A program made the position numbers and the translations under genes. From assembly GCA_030824075.1 (NCBI GenBank), contig JAVBYJ010000081.1, positions 62,001 through 126,000 on the forward strand: a DNA stretch of 64,000 bases, given 5' to 3'. Every line of letters begins with the position of its first letter. Within the stretch, counting starts at the first letter, position 1. Source of the stretch: Geothrix sp. Lineage in GTDB: Bacteria; Acidobacteriota; Holophagae; Holophagales; Holophagaceae. This document shows, in pieces, positions 46,124 through 55,344 of this stretch. Below the pieces are notes generated by a model. The model was not told the DNA's origin. It was given only the letters and a program-made list of their open reading frames with translations, and made no database searches.

Positions 46124-46417
46124 ATGGCGGATCTTGGCAAAAAGTTCACCTGTTTCCAATGCGCGGCGAAGTTCTACGACTTCGGCAAGCCGGAGGCGCT
46201 CTGTCCCAAATGCGGGGCCAACCAGAAAGCGGCCCCGGCCAAGCCGAAGGCCGTGAAGAAGGAGAAGAGCGTCCACGTGATCGAGGATGACTTCCCCGCG
46301 GAACCCGAGGCGGAGGCCCTCGAGGAGACCTTCAGCGAGAGCGGTGTGGCCATCGAACGGGGCCGTGGCGAAGGCTTCGACCCCGGCGACCTGCGGATGG
46401 ATGACTACGACGAGTAG
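46124..46417 (+). CDS. FYDLN-type zinc-ribbon protein
   Basis: A 97-residue soluble protein of the TIGR02300/FYDLN-acid group. Two C-x2-C knuckles (C-F-Q-C and C-P-K-C) bracket A-K-F-Y-D-F-G-K-P, matching the F-Y-D-L-N signature closely. The remainder is a Lys-rich stretch then a strongly acidic tail ending in M-D-D-Y-D-E. The role in the family is unknown. GAGG is upstream of the ATG. A possible TGACAA/TAGAAC promoter lies at about 46062-46089. Confidence 0.8.
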   Translation: MADLGKKFTCFQCAAKFYDFGKPEALCPKCGANQKAAPAKPKAVKKEKSVHVIEDDFPAEPEAEALEETFSESGVAIERGRGEGFDPGDLRMDDYDE

Positions 46418-46465
46418 GTGAACTCCACCGCGTGAGCCGACTGGCCAGGTGAGCATAATGGCCGG

Positions 46466-47425
46466 GTGAGTCACTCTGCAGACGTTCCTCTCATCGACCG
46501 GCACACCCATCTCGAAGGTTCCCTCGATCCCGGTTGGGTCCGCCGGGAGTCGGCGCGCCGCGGCCTGGACCTTCCCGTCAGCCTGGAGCGGCTCTGGTCC
46601 GGCGTCGCCGTGCCGTTCGAGTCCTTCATCGAAGCCTTCCTGTTCGGCGCCGCCCTGCTGGATAGCCGCGAGGCCGTGCGGGAGGCCACCCTGGCCGTCA
46701 CCCGTCGCACCCAGGCGGCAGGTGGGGTGGGGTTCGATCTTTGGGTTTCACCCCACTTCCTGGTGGTGCACCGCAGGCAGCTCTCCCTCGAGGCCTTCTG
46801 GCGCGGGCTGGAGGAGGGGCTTTCCGAGGCACGGTCCCGGGGGCTTCGCTGCTGCGTGGTGGTGGATGCCGTCAACCACTTCGGGCCGAAGCACGGCCAG
46901 GCCGTCCTCGACCTGGTTCTGCCGGACCTACCAGCCTTCGTGAAGGGCTTCTCCACCGGGGGGCTGGAGGGGTGCCCCTTCCGGGAGTGGGCCCCCGTCT
47001 TCCACCGAGCCCGGGTGGCGGGCCTGCGCCTCGCCGCCCATGCAGGAGAGAACGGCCCCGGCTCCAACGTCCGGGAGGCCCTCCTGGAGGGGGGCGTCTC
47101 GCGCATTGTCCATGGCATCCGGGCCGACGAGGCCACCTTCGACCTTTTGGCTGAGCGCCGCATTCCGGTGGACATCTGCCCCAGTTCCAATCGGGCCCTA
47201 GCGGCGGATGTGGACCCCCACCCCCTGCCCCGGATGCTGCGGGCCGGCGTGCGCTGCGCCTTGGGTACGGACGATCCCGGTGTCATTCCCTGCGATCTGG
47301 CCACCGAAACCGCCGCAGCCCGGCACATGGGTCTGGATGACATCGCCATCGCGACCCTCCGACGGAACGGGGCCGAAGATGCCTGGTGCCTGACCGACGA
47401 CGAATCAAGGCCTCAGGGCCTCTGA
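46466..47425 (+). CDS. adenosine-deaminase-family hydrolase
   Basis: A 319-residue zinc amidohydrolase. The metal ligands H-T-H (13-15) lie in D-R-H-T-H-L-E-G-S-L; A-H-A-G-E, V-H-G-I-R-A and G-T-D-D-P-G follow in the usual order. These motifs fit adenosine/adenine/AMP deaminases and the aminodeoxyfutalosine deaminase branch, so the substrate is uncertain. The GTG at 46466 is the start used; a weak ribosome site lies upstream. The tRNA pair follows on the same strand. Confidence 0.82.
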   Translation: MSHSADVPLIDRHTHLEGSLDPGWVRRESARRGLDLPVSLERLWSGVAVPFESFIEAFLFGAALLDSREAVREATLAVTRRTQAAGGVGFDLWVSPHFLVVHRRQLSLEAFWRGLEEGLSEARSRGLRCCVVVDAVNHFGPKHGQAVLDLVLPDLPAFVKGFSTGGLEGCPFREWAPVFHRARVAGLRLAAHAGENGPGSNVREALLEGGVSRIVHGIRADEATFDLLAERRIPVDICPSSNRALAADVDPHPLPRMLRAGVRCALGTDDPGVIPCDLATETAAARHMGLDDIAIATLRRNGAEDAWCLTDDESRPQGL

Positions 47426-47478
47426 TCATCTGACGTGCCAGATTCCGGCACTTCCAGGTAGACTCGAGGTTTCGGTGC

Positions 47479-47555
47479 GCGCCCATAGCTCAGCTGGATA
47501 GAGCATCAGGCTTCGAACCTGAGGGTCGGGCGTTCGAGTCGCTCTGGGCGCACCA
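47479..47555 (+). tRNA. tRNA-Arg (anticodon TCG)
   Basis: A 77-base cloverleaf: acceptor GCGCCCA/TGGGCGC, anticodon loop CTTCGAA with TCG at 47513-47515, T-arm CGTTCGAGTCG and encoded CCA. Reads CGA-type codons. tRNA-Leu follows after 23 bases. Confidence 0.95.
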
Positions 47556-47578
47556 CCGGTTTGACAATTCGGTTTCTT

Positions 47579-47663
47579 GCGAGCGTGGCGGAATTGGTAG
47601 ACGCACTGGATTTAGGTTCCAGCGGTTCACACCGTGTCGGTTCGAGTCCGACCGTTCGCACCA
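47579..47663 (+). tRNA. tRNA-Leu (anticodon TAG)
   Basis: An 85-base class II tRNA with a long variable arm. Acceptor GCGAGCG/CGTTCGC contains one G-T pair; anticodon TAG at 47613-47615; CCA is encoded. The last A of CCA is also the first base of the multi-hairpin element. Confidence 0.95.
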
Positions 47664-47750
47664 TTCCGCAGGATTGCGGAATAGGACGGAATGGACGCGA
47701 AAGCGGCCATCGCCGCCCGAAGGGCGAGGGCACAGGATGTGCCCGAGTCA
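47663..47750 (+). repeat. multi-hairpin element, locus 3
   Basis: Directly abutting tRNA-Leu: ATTCCGCA-GGAT-TGCGGAAT (47663-47682), ATAGGACGG block (47681-47689), CGC-GAAA-GCG (47696-47705), GCCC-GAA-GGGC (47715-47725), GAG linker overlapping GGGCACA-GGA-TGTGCCC (47728-47744), then CGAGTCA (47744-47750). Same module order as loci 1 and 2. The remainder of the gap up to 47881 shows nothing else recognisable. Confidence 0.78.
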
Positions 47751-47881
47751 CGAAACGAGCCTCCACCCCTTCCCCGGAACCCCACCGGAGGATGCCTGGA
47801 TGCCCGACCCACTGACACAGCCCTGAAACCGAAGCCAGCCACCACCTCCATCGCACGTCCCCCAAGCATCACGGAGCTTCT

Positions 47882-49519
47882 ATGTCCGCCACCCTCCACC
47901 ACCAGTCCCCTACCCGCAAGGCCGTTGAAGTCACGGTGCCCGCCGCCGAGGTGAACGCCGCCTTCAATGAGGTGGTGGCAAAGATCGCCCCCAAGGTCCG
48001 CATCCCCGGCTTCCGCCCCGGCAAGGCGCCGCGCCCGGTCCTCATGCAGAAGTACGGCCGCGAGATCCAGTCAGACGTCGCGCAGCAACTGGTGGAACGG
48101 CACTTCTGGAAGGCCGCCCAAGAGGCGGGCGCTCTGCCTATTTCCCATCCTTCCCTGGAGAAATTGGATCTGAAAGAGGGCGCTGATGCGGTCTTCCGGG
48201 CCCAGTTTGATGTGGCCCCTGACGTCACCCTTCCCGACTACAAGGCCATGATCCTCACCAAGAAGAAGCGGGCCATCGACGAGGCCACCACGTTGGAACA
48301 CCTCGAAGGCCTCCGCAAGCGCGCCACCAAGTTCCTGCCCATCGAAGACGGGGCCGTGGCTACGGGCCTCATCGCCACCTGCGACATCCGCGTGAAGCCC
48401 CAGGGTCTCAAGGCCCAGAATTATCAGGACCAGGTGCTCGAAATCGACGGAACCAGGCCCTTCGACGCCGAACTGGTGGGCCTCAAAATCGACGAAAAGA
48501 AATCCTTCACCCTGACCCATCCCGCCGATGACGCCAATACTGTCCTCGCGGGCAAGACGCTGGCCTACGAGGTCCATGTCAAGGATCTGCGCAGCAAGGA
48601 AGTGCCCGTTCTGGGTGACGAGTTCGCCAAGGACATGGGCGCCTTCGAGAACCTGGAGGCCTTGAAGGTCGCCGTGAACAAGGATCTCGAAGAGGCCGCT
48701 GAGCGTGACGCCATGGCCCGTCTCCAGGCCACCATGCTCGACACCCTGCTGGATGCCGCGCCTTTTGAAGTCCCCCGTTCCATGGTCGCCCTGCAACTCG
48801 ACGACTACTGCCAGGAGTTTGCCCAGCATGTCGCTCGCCAGGGCATGGACCCCAAAAAGGTGAACTGGCAGGCCTATCGCCAGTACCGGCTGAACGACGC
48901 CGAGCGCGCCGTCCGCAGCGGCTACCTGCTGCAGGCCATCGGCAATGCCGAGTCCATCGAAGTTCCTGAGGCGGACATCGACGCCGAGATCCGCACCTTC
49001 ATGGCCGAGAACCAGATCCAGCAGCCCTTCGATGCCTTCAAGGCCGAGTTGGAGCGCCGCGGCAGCGCCACTGAGATCAAGGGGCGCCTGCGCACGGACC
49101 GGATCTTCGACCACCTGCTCACCACCGCCAAGGTCGCCGAGGAACTGCTGGACAAGGCCGCGTTCGAAGCCCTCGTCGAGTTGGAGCGCAAGCGTGAGGC
49201 CGGCATCCCCGTGAACCGCTTCGACGCGGGCGGGCTCGAGGGCGGTGATCTTGAGGGCCAGGAGGGCGGCGAACCTGCCGTCGTGGCCCCTGCCGAGCAC
49301 GTCCATGGCCCTGACTGTGACCACGACCATGAGGACAAGCCCGTCAAGGCAAAGGCTTCTGTGAAGAAGGCTGAACCTGAAGCCGAGGAAAAGCCCAAGA
49401 AAGCCGCCAAGGCCAAGGAACCCGAGGCCGAGGAGAAGCCCAAGAAGACTTCCAAGGCCAAGGAATCTGAGGCCGAAGAGAAGCCCAAGGCCAAGAAGGC
49501 TGCGACAGCGAAGAAGTAG
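47882..49519 (+). CDS. tig: trigger factor with long charged C-terminal extension
   Basis: Ribosome-associated chaperone. The 545-residue protein begins with the ribosome-binding domain (R-I-P-G-F-R-P-G-K-A-P signature near residues 40-50), then a PPIase-like domain (about 150-250) and the C-terminal arm domain. From about residue 470 there is an unusual tail: H-V-H-G-P-D-C-D-H-D-H-E, then three near-repeats of E-(P/S)-E-A-E-E-K-P-K-K-x-x-K-A-K. The family normally ends at about 430-450 residues, so the tail is extra. An intrinsic-type hairpin follows, then clpP. clpX is not in the window. Confidence 0.93.
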   Translation: MSATLHHQSPTRKAVEVTVPAAEVNAAFNEVVAKIAPKVRIPGFRPGKAPRPVLMQKYGREIQSDVAQQLVERHFWKAAQEAGALPISHPSLEKLDLKEGADAVFRAQFDVAPDVTLPDYKAMILTKKKRAIDEATTLEHLEGLRKRATKFLPIEDGAVATGLIATCDIRVKPQGLKAQNYQDQVLEIDGTRPFDAELVGLKIDEKKSFTLTHPADDANTVLAGKTLAYEVHVKDLRSKEVPVLGDEFAKDMGAFENLEALKVAVNKDLEEAAERDAMARLQATMLDTLLDAAPFEVPRSMVALQLDDYCQEFAQHVARQGMDPKKVNWQAYRQYRLNDAERAVRSGYLLQAIGNAESIEVPEADIDAEIRTFMAENQIQQPFDAFKAELERRGSATEIKGRLRTDRIFDHLLTTAKVAEELLDKAAFEALVELERKREAGIPVNRFDAGGLEGGDLEGQEGGEPAVVAPAEHVHGPDCDHDHEDKPVKAKASVKKAEPEAEEKPKKAAKAKEPEAEEKPKKTSKAKESEAEEKPKAKKAATAKK

Positions 49520-49534
49520 TCTGCATCTATTCCG

Positions 49535-49564
49535 CCAAGAAGGCGCCGCTCGGCGCCTTCTTGG
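49535..49564 (+). terminator. hairpin terminator after tig
   Basis: Perfect 13-bp stem (49535-49547 with 49552-49564, CCAAGAAGGCGCC and complement) with a GCTC loop, 16 bases past the tig stop. The U-rich tail is limited (no long T-run), so termination may be partial. Confidence 0.65.
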
Positions 49565-49591
49565 TATCCTGATCAGCCAGCCGGAGGGCCC

Positions 49592-50188
49592 ATGCCCAGC
49601 AGCTACTATCCCCCCATCGTCATTGAGCAGACTCCGCGCGGTGAGCGCAGCTACGACATCTACTCGCGCCTGCTGAAGGACAACATCATCTTTCTGGGCA
49701 CGCCCATCGACGACAGCGTGGCCAATGCCATCGTGGCGCAGATGCTGTTCCTTGAAAGTGAGGACCCGGACAAGGACATCCAGATCTACATCAATAGCCC
49801 CGGCGGCAGCGTCACCGCCGGCCTGGCCATCTACGACACCATGCAGTTCGTGAAGAACGACATCGTCACCTACTGCATTGGCCAGTGCGCTTCCATGGGC
49901 GCCCACCTGCTCGCAGCGGGCACCAAGGGCAAGCGCTTCGCGCTGCCCAATGCGCGCATCATGATCCACCAGCCCAGCGGCGGCGCCCAGGGCCAGGCGA
50001 CGGAGATCGAGATCACCTACAAGGAGATCCAGCGCCTGAAGGAAAATCTCGCGGCCACCTTTGCCAAGCACACCGGCCAGCCCCTGAAGAAGGTCATGAA
50101 GGACATGGACCGCGACTACTTCATGGGCGCCGAAGAGGCCCTGGAATACGGCATTGTGGACAAAGTTCTCTCCGAGCGGCCCGCCTAG
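49592..50188 (+). CDS. clpP: ATP-dependent Clp protease proteolytic subunit
   Basis: A 198-residue serine protease of the ClpXP/ClpAP complex. The triad is Ser101 (G-Q-C-A-S-M-G-A), His126 (M-I-H-Q-P) and Asp175 (M-D-R-D-Y-F-M). Length and all core motifs are normal. hisC starts directly at the next base, and recQ follows hisC, so the three are probably one transcript. tig-clpP order is common, but clpX is not seen here. Confidence 0.95.
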   Translation: MPSSYYPPIVIEQTPRGERSYDIYSRLLKDNIIFLGTPIDDSVANAIVAQMLFLESEDPDKDIQIYINSPGGSVTAGLAIYDTMQFVKNDIVTYCIGQCASMGAHLLAAGTKGKRFALPNARIMIHQPSGGAQGQATEIEITYKEIQRLKENLAATFAKHTGQPLKKVMKDMDRDYFMGAEEALEYGIVDKVLSERPA

Positions 50189-51316
50189 ATGAGCACAAGC
50201 CTCTCCAGCGTCCCCGGTTTCGAGCACCTGTCTCGCATCCCCCTCTACGTGCCCGGCAAGCCCATCCAGGAGGTCCAGCGCGAGCTTGGGCTCACGCGGA
50301 TCGTCAAGCTGGCTTCCAACGAGAACCCCTGGGGCCCTACGGAAGCCGTGAAGGCCCGCGTGGCCTCGGTCATCTCGGGCTCGGAGTTCGAGGGCCTGGG
50401 CCTCTACCCGGTCAGCGATGGCTACTACCTCCGCAAGCGCATCGCGGACCGGAAGGGCCTGGCCGTGGACCGCGTGGTCCTTGGCAACGGCAGCAGCGAG
50501 ATCCTGGAAATGATCGCCAAGGCCGCTTTCCTGGATGGCGGCAGCGCCGTCATCCCCAAGCACAGCTTCGCCATCTACGGCATTGCCACCCAGACCGCCG
50601 GTGGCCGGGTCCTCGAATCCCGGGCTTCCGCGACCGAACTCGACGCAGATGACATCCTGCGCTCAGTGGCCGAGGACACCCGCCTCGTCTATCTCGGCCA
50701 TCCCAACAACCCCACGGGCATCCGTCTCGAGCGCGCCGCCATCGAGCACCTGGTGCGCAAGCTGCGCGAGGATATCGTGCTGGTGGTGGACCAGGCCTAC
50801 GCCGAATACGAGGATCCCGCCGAATACCCCGATGCCGCCACCTACCTGAACGAACGCCCGAACCTGCTGGTGCTCCACACCTTCTCCAAGATTCACTCCC
50901 TGGCCGCCATGCGCATCGGATATGGCCTGGGCTCGAAGGAGCTGATGGGCTTCCTGGAGCGGGTCCGCAGTCCCTTCAACACCAATCACCTGGCGCAGGC
51001 GGCGGCGGAAGTCGCCGTGCAGGATCTGGCCTTCGAAACCTATTCGCGCCAGAGGAACACCGAAGCTCGAGCCGCCTTCGCCATTGAGGCCGCCAAGCAC
51101 CGCTGCCAAATCACGGGGACGTGCGGCAACTTCGTGTTGCTGGAAAGCGCCTTCCCCGCCCCTGAGTTGTTCAAGGAACTGCTCCAGCGCGGCGTGATCG
51201 TGCGGCCCATGCAGGGTTACGGCCTGCCGAACCATATCCGCGTAACCTTCGGAAAACCCGAAGAAATGCAGGCCTTTTGGAGCGCCGCCGGGCCTCTGCT
51301 CGACGGCGGCTGTTGA
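50189..51316 (+). CDS. hisC: histidinol-phosphate aminotransferase
   Basis: A 375-residue PLP-dependent fold-type I enzyme of histidine synthesis (also able to act on aromatic keto acids). The signature segments are L-A-S-N-E-N-P-W-G-P, H-P-N-N-P-T-G (171-177), D201-x-A-Y204 and PLP Lys234 (H-T-F-S-K-I-H-S-L-A). It starts with ATG directly after the clpP stop. No other his genes are adjacent, so it may supply aromatic amino-acid transamination as well. Confidence 0.9.
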   Translation: MSTSLSSVPGFEHLSRIPLYVPGKPIQEVQRELGLTRIVKLASNENPWGPTEAVKARVASVISGSEFEGLGLYPVSDGYYLRKRIADRKGLAVDRVVLGNGSSEILEMIAKAAFLDGGSAVIPKHSFAIYGIATQTAGGRVLESRASATELDADDILRSVAEDTRLVYLGHPNNPTGIRLERAAIEHLVRKLREDIVLVVDQAYAEYEDPAEYPDAATYLNERPNLLVLHTFSKIHSLAAMRIGYGLGSKELMGFLERVRSPFNTNHLAQAAAEVAVQDLAFETYSRQRNTEARAAFAIEAAKHRCQITGTCGNFVLLESAFPAPELFKELLQRGVIVRPMQGYGLPNHIRVTFGKPEEMQAFWSAAGPLLDGGC

Positions 51317-53005
51317 TTGTCCCCAGTTCCGGAGGAGATCGGCCTCCTGAGGGGCCTGCTGGAGCGGGGTGAACGGGCCGCATGCCGCAAGTGCCTTGAT
51401 GGCTTGCGCAGCCGCTTCCGGCAGGATCCCGCCGCCTTCGATCCCGAATCCATCGCCGCACTCAAGACACTCGCCTTGGATCTAGAGACCGTTCCAAACC
51501 TTGAATTGGCCCTAAAGACGACCTTCGGCTACGGGGCGTTCCGGCCCGGGCAGCGCGCCATCATCGAGGCCGTCCTATCGGGTCGGGATGTGGTGGGCAT
51601 CATGCCCACCGGCGCGGGGAAGTCCCTCACTTACCAGCTGCCCGCACGGTTGCTGGGCGGCGTGACCTTGGTGGTCTCGCCCCTCATCGCCCTCATGAAG
51701 GACCAGGTGGACGCCCTCACGGAAGCCGGACTGCGGGCCTCCTTCCTCAATTCCAGCCTGAACGCCGAAGCGCGCCGGGAACGCATCCGGGCCCTCAAGA
51801 ATGGCGAACTGGAGCTGATCTACGCCGCGCCGGAGGGCCTCGAACTCTATCTGGCCGACCTGCTGCGGGAAGTGGACCTGCGTCTCATCGCCGTGGACGA
51901 AGCCCACTGCATCAGCCACTGGGGCCATGATTTCCGCCCGGCCTACCGCACCCTGGCCGGTCTGAAGCAACGGTTCCCCCATGTGCCTGTCCTCGCCCTT
52001 ACGGCCACGGCCACACCCGAGGTCCGCCGCGATATCGCCGCTCAGCTGGAGATGCGGGACCCCCTGGAAGTGCAGGGCTCCTTCTTCCGGTCCAATCTGC
52101 GGATCAGCGCCTACCGCAAAGGGGCCGAGGAACTGCCGCCGGTGCGCGAGGCCCTGCTGCGTCTTGTCCTGGCCCGTCGAGGAGAGAGCGGCATCATCTA
52201 CTGCCTGTCCCGGAAGGCCGTGGAGGCCACGGCGGCCTTTCTGACCGGGGAGGGTCTGCGCGCCGCGGCCTACCACGCAGGCATGGATGCGACCGCCCGT
52301 ACCGCCGCCCAGGAAGCCTTCCAGCGGGACGATGTGGATGTCATCGTGGCCACCGTCGCCTTCGGCATGGGCATCGACAAGAGCAACATCCGCTACGTCA
52401 TCCACCGCGATATGCCCAAGAGTGTGGAGGGTTGGTACCAGGAGATCGGCCGTGCGGGCCGCGATGGTGCCGATGCTGATTGCGTGATGTTCTACAGCTG
52501 GGGCGACGTCCTCAGCTATGACCGCTTTACGGACGGCCTGGAGACCTCGCTGGCCCAGGCCCAGCAACGGCAGACCCGCGACCTCTTCCGTCTCGCGGAA
52601 TCCCCCCGCTGCCGCCATCAGGCCCTTCTCGCGCACTTCGGTGAGCGCATGGAGGGTTGCGGCACCTCCTGTGACGTCTGCACGGGGGCCGACCCTCTCA
52701 AGGCCGCACCCTCGCCCGGGAAGGCGAAGCGAGGATCGCCCCGCGGATCCCGTATGCCGTTGCCAGAGGGTCCGATGGAAGGCGAGGAAGCCCTCTATCG
52801 CGAATTGAAGGCCCTGCGGAAGCAACTGGCCGACGCCAAGGGTGTGCCTGCCTACGTGATTTTCAGCGACGCCACCCTCCAGCAGATGGCCCGGTTCCGA
52901 CCTGGCAGCGACGTCGAATTCTTAGCCTTGAGCGGCGTGGGTCCGAAGAAGCTTCAGCAGTATGGTGAGTTCTTCCTCCGCCTCCTGGGCAAGACAGGCC
53001 ACTAA
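51317..53005 (+). CDS. recQ: ATP-dependent DNA helicase RecQ
   Basis: A 562-residue 3'-5' superfamily 2 helicase for recombination and repair. Motifs in order: Q-motif near F-R-P-G-Q-R, Walker A M-P-T-G-A-G-K-S (96-103), D-E-A-H with [13 protein letters not shown], the RQC zinc site ([12 protein letters not shown]) and a C-terminal HRDC-like domain. About 65 residues precede the usual start, so translation may begin later than the TTG at 51317. It is in the clpP-hisC transcript. Confidence 0.93.
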   Translation: MSPVPEEIGLLRGLLERGERAACRKCLDGLRSRFRQDPAAFDPESIAALKTLALDLETVPNLELALKTTFGYGAFRPGQRAIIEAVLSGRDVVGIMPTGAGKSLTYQLPARLLGGVTLVVSPLIALMKDQVDALTEAGLRASFLNSSLNAEARRERIRALKNGELELIYAAPEGLELYLADLLREVDLRLIAVDEAHCISHWGHDFRPAYRTLAGLKQRFPHVPVLALTATATPEVRRDIAAQLEMRDPLEVQGSFFRSNLRISAYRKGAEELPPVREALLRLVLARRGESGIIYCLSRKAVEATAAFLTGEGLRAAAYHAGMDATARTAAQEAFQRDDVDVIVATVAFGMGIDKSNIRYVIHRDMPKSVEGWYQEIGRAGRDGADADCVMFYSWGDVLSYDRFTDGLETSLAQAQQRQTRDLFRLAESPRCRHQALLAHFGERMEGCGTSCDVCTGADPLKAAPSPGKAKRGSPRGSRMPLPEGPMEGEEALYRELKALRKQLADAKGVPAYVIFSDATLQQMARFRPGSDVEFLALSGVGPKKLQQYGEFFLRLLGKTGH

Positions 53006-53141
53006 CAGGGCCGACCAGATGTGTGGACATCTGTCACAACCAAGAATGACGCCAATTGATATCAATGGAGTTGCCGCGGCGGAAGATCGGTTCGGCCTTG
53101 CCCTGGCAAGGGGAGGAAACTAGGGTAATCAAAGGCATTTC

Positions 53142-53153
53142 ACACTCGAGTGT
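53142..53153. promoter_or_regulatory. 12-bp palindrome upstream of the multihaem cytochrome
   Basis: ACACTCGAGTGT is a perfect palindrome 35 bases before the cytochrome ATG. It may be an operator; another palindrome, ATTGATATCAAT, is at 53055-53066. Neither is matched to a known regulator. Confidence 0.3.
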
Positions 53154-53188
53154 CGTTTGTTTTGCCCCTACCTGTTGGAGGTGGATTC

Positions 53189-54640
53189 ATGCACGTGGGA
53201 GAACGCGTCAGAGACCTGACCAGGCTGGCCTTCCAACTGGGCAACAACTGGATCACCCTCGCTGGAGTGGCCCTGACAACCAGTTCGGCCTTCGTCCTCA
53301 TCTGGTTCTGGTTCATGGAGCTCACCAGCCCGCGGCCCATCCATCCGTACGCGGGCATCCTGCTCTTCCTCATCCTACCGGCCATCTTCCTGGTCGGGCT
53401 GACCCTCATCCCCATCGGCATCCTCCGCTTGCGCCGCAAAAGGCGGTTGTCAGGGGAAGAGCCGGTGCCGCTCGAGAAGGTGGATTTCAAGCAGCCCGGG
53501 GTCCGACGCTTGATGAGCGTGGTCGGTCTCGCCACCTTCATCAACATTGCCTTGCTGGGCACAGCAGGCCTCAAGGGCGTGGAGTACATGGACTCCAACC
53601 AGTTCTGTGGCCTCACCTGCCACACGGTCATGAGCCCCGAGTACACCGCCTTCCTGGATTCCCCTCACTCCCGCGTGGGATGCGCCCAGTGTCACATCGG
53701 CCATGGGGCCCCTGCCCTTGTTCGCGCCAAGATTTCAGGCACCCGGCAGCTCTTCGCGGTGGCCTTCGGCACCTATTCCCGGCCCATCCCCAGCCCCGTC
53801 GAGCATCTTCGTCCGGCCCGTGAAACCTGCGAACAGTGCCATTGGCCGCAGAAATTCACCGGCGAAAAGCTTCTGATTCGAACCAAGTACGCCGAGGACG
53901 AGGCCAACACCCCCTCCACCTCTGTGCTCCTCCTCAAGATCGGTGGGCATACCCCCAACGGAACCACGGGCATCCATGGCCGGCACCTGGACACCTCGGA
54001 ACGCATCAGCTACGTCAGCACGGATCCCCGCCGGCAGGACATCCCCAAGGTCACCTACCGCGATGACAACGGCCAGATGGTGGAATACGTCACCGAGGAC
54101 TACAAGAAGTTGTCCCCCGAGCAGCTCGCCAAGGCCACCGAGCGCAAGATGGACTGCATCGATTGTCACAACCGTCCCACCCACGCCTTCGAGCTGCCGG
54201 ACCGGGCCGTGGACAAGGCCATCTCCAACCACCGCATGAGCGCGGAATTGCCCTTCCTCAAGAAGAAGGCCGTCGAGTTGCTGAAGGTCGAATATGCCAG
54301 TCGCGACGAGGCCGCCTCCAAGATCACCCTGGCCATCAACGAGTTCTACCGAACCAGCTATCCAGAGGTGTTCAAGCACAAGCGCGCCCAGGTGGACACC
54401 GCCGCGGAGATCGTGAAGGCCATCTACCTCCGCAACGTGTTCCCCGAAATGAAGCTGACCTGGGGCACGCATCCCAACAACATCGGGCATGAGGAGGCCG
54501 TGGGTTGTTTCCGGTGCCACGACGGCAGCCACACCGCCGCCGATGGCCGTACGATCTCATCCGATTGCAACACCTGCCACACGATCCTGGCTCAGGATGA
54601 GAAGGATCCCAAGATCCTCAAGGACTTCGGCATGAATTGA
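53189..54640 (+). CDS. membrane six-haem c-type cytochrome (NapC/NirT-like)
   Basis: A 483-residue membrane-anchored multihaem cytochrome, likely a quinol-to-periplasm electron carrier. There are three N-terminal hydrophobic segments (about 22-43, 56-80, 108-128). Haem motifs: C140-x3-C-H145, then five C-x2-C-H at Cys165, Cys214, Cys323, Cys440 and Cys460. The first site has three spacer residues instead of two. The C-terminal sites lie in a soluble part separated by a long helical region (about 330-430). GGAGG precedes the ATG at 53189. cydAB is nearby on the other strand. Confidence 0.88.
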   Translation: MHVGERVRDLTRLAFQLGNNWITLAGVALTTSSAFVLIWFWFMELTSPRPIHPYAGILLFLILPAIFLVGLTLIPIGILRLRRKRRLSGEEPVPLEKVDFKQPGVRRLMSVVGLATFINIALLGTAGLKGVEYMDSNQFCGLTCHTVMSPEYTAFLDSPHSRVGCAQCHIGHGAPALVRAKISGTRQLFAVAFGTYSRPIPSPVEHLRPARETCEQCHWPQKFTGEKLLIRTKYAEDEANTPSTSVLLLKIGGHTPNGTTGIHGRHLDTSERISYVSTDPRRQDIPKVTYRDDNGQMVEYVTEDYKKLSPEQLAKATERKMDCIDCHNRPTHAFELPDRAVDKAISNHRMSAELPFLKKKAVELLKVEYASRDEAASKITLAINEFYRTSYPEVFKHKRAQVDTAAEIVKAIYLRNVFPEMKLTWGTHPNNIGHEEAVGCFRCHDGSHTAADGRTISSDCNTCHTILAQDEKDPKILKDFGMN

Positions 54641-54675
54641 TGGAATGGCGGGATGCGGCGCACCAGAATGATGCA

Positions 54676-55344
54676 ATGACCGCTGCTCCCACCCTTCCTC
54701 TGATCGCGATAGACGGCCCGTCGGGTGTGGGGAAGTCCACCACGGCCCGAAGGGTCGCCGCGCGTTTGGACTGGCAGTACCTCGATACCGGCGCCATGTA
54801 CCGCGCCACCGCCCTGGCCATTCACCGGGCTGGCATTTCACTCGATGACCGCCCCTCTTTGGAGCGTCTCCTGTCCATGCTCAACCTCGCTCAGAAGGGC
54901 GAAAGGATGTACCTGGCAGGCGAGGACGTTAGTGAGGCCATCCGAAGCCACGAGGTCACGCAGCGCGTTACACCTGTGAGTGCAAACGCCCGCGTGCGGG
55001 AAGTGCTGGTGGATCAGCAGCGCCACATCGGATCCAGTGGGCGCTGGGTCGTGGATGGCCGCGACATCGGCACCGTGGTGTTCCCGAAGGCCTGCTGCAA
55101 GATCTTTCTCACGGCCAGCGCCGAGTCCCGCGCCAAGCGGCGCTTCCTTGAACTCCAGGCCAAGGGTCAGCCCCAGGCCTTCGAAGCGGTGCTGGAGGAC
55201 CTTCAGCGCCGCGACCTGGCCGACCGCAGTCGAGCCATCGCGCCCCTGCTCAAGGCGGCGGATGCCGTGGAACTCGACTCCAGCGACATGAGCCTCGACC
55301 AGGTCGTGGACTGGATCGTGGCAAGGCACCAGGCCCATCCGTGA
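54676..55344 (+). CDS. cmk: cytidylate kinase
   Basis: Phosphorylates CMP/dCMP with ATP. The 222 residues start M-T-A-A-P-T-L-P-L-I-A-I-D-G-P-S-G-V-G-K-S, close to the E. coli N terminus, with the P-loop at 13-21. D-T-G-A-M-Y-R and D-G-R-D-I-G-T-V-V-F are the nucleotide-binding signatures. The start was placed by homology; an ATG at 54640 overlaps the cytochrome stop. The GTG of the downstream gene overlaps its stop (GTGA). Confidence 0.92.
   Translation: MTAAPTLPLIAIDGPSGVGKSTTARRVAARLDWQYLDTGAMYRATALAIHRAGISLDDRPSLERLLSMLNLAQKGERMYLAGEDVSEAIRSHEVTQRVTPVSANARVREVLVDQQRHIGSSGRWVVDGRDIGTVVFPKACCKIFLTASAESRAKRRFLELQAKGQPQAFEAVLEDLQRRDLADRSRAIAPLLKAADAVELDSSDMSLDQVVDWIVARHQAHP

Noticed and set aside
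48071..50563. 830-residue antisense frame opposite tig and clpP
   Set aside because: A mirror of two certain genes; Gly/Leu/Ala-rich with no family motifs.
53055..53066. ATTGATATCAAT as an FNR-type box
   Set aside because: The half-sites touch, whereas FNR sites need four bases between them.
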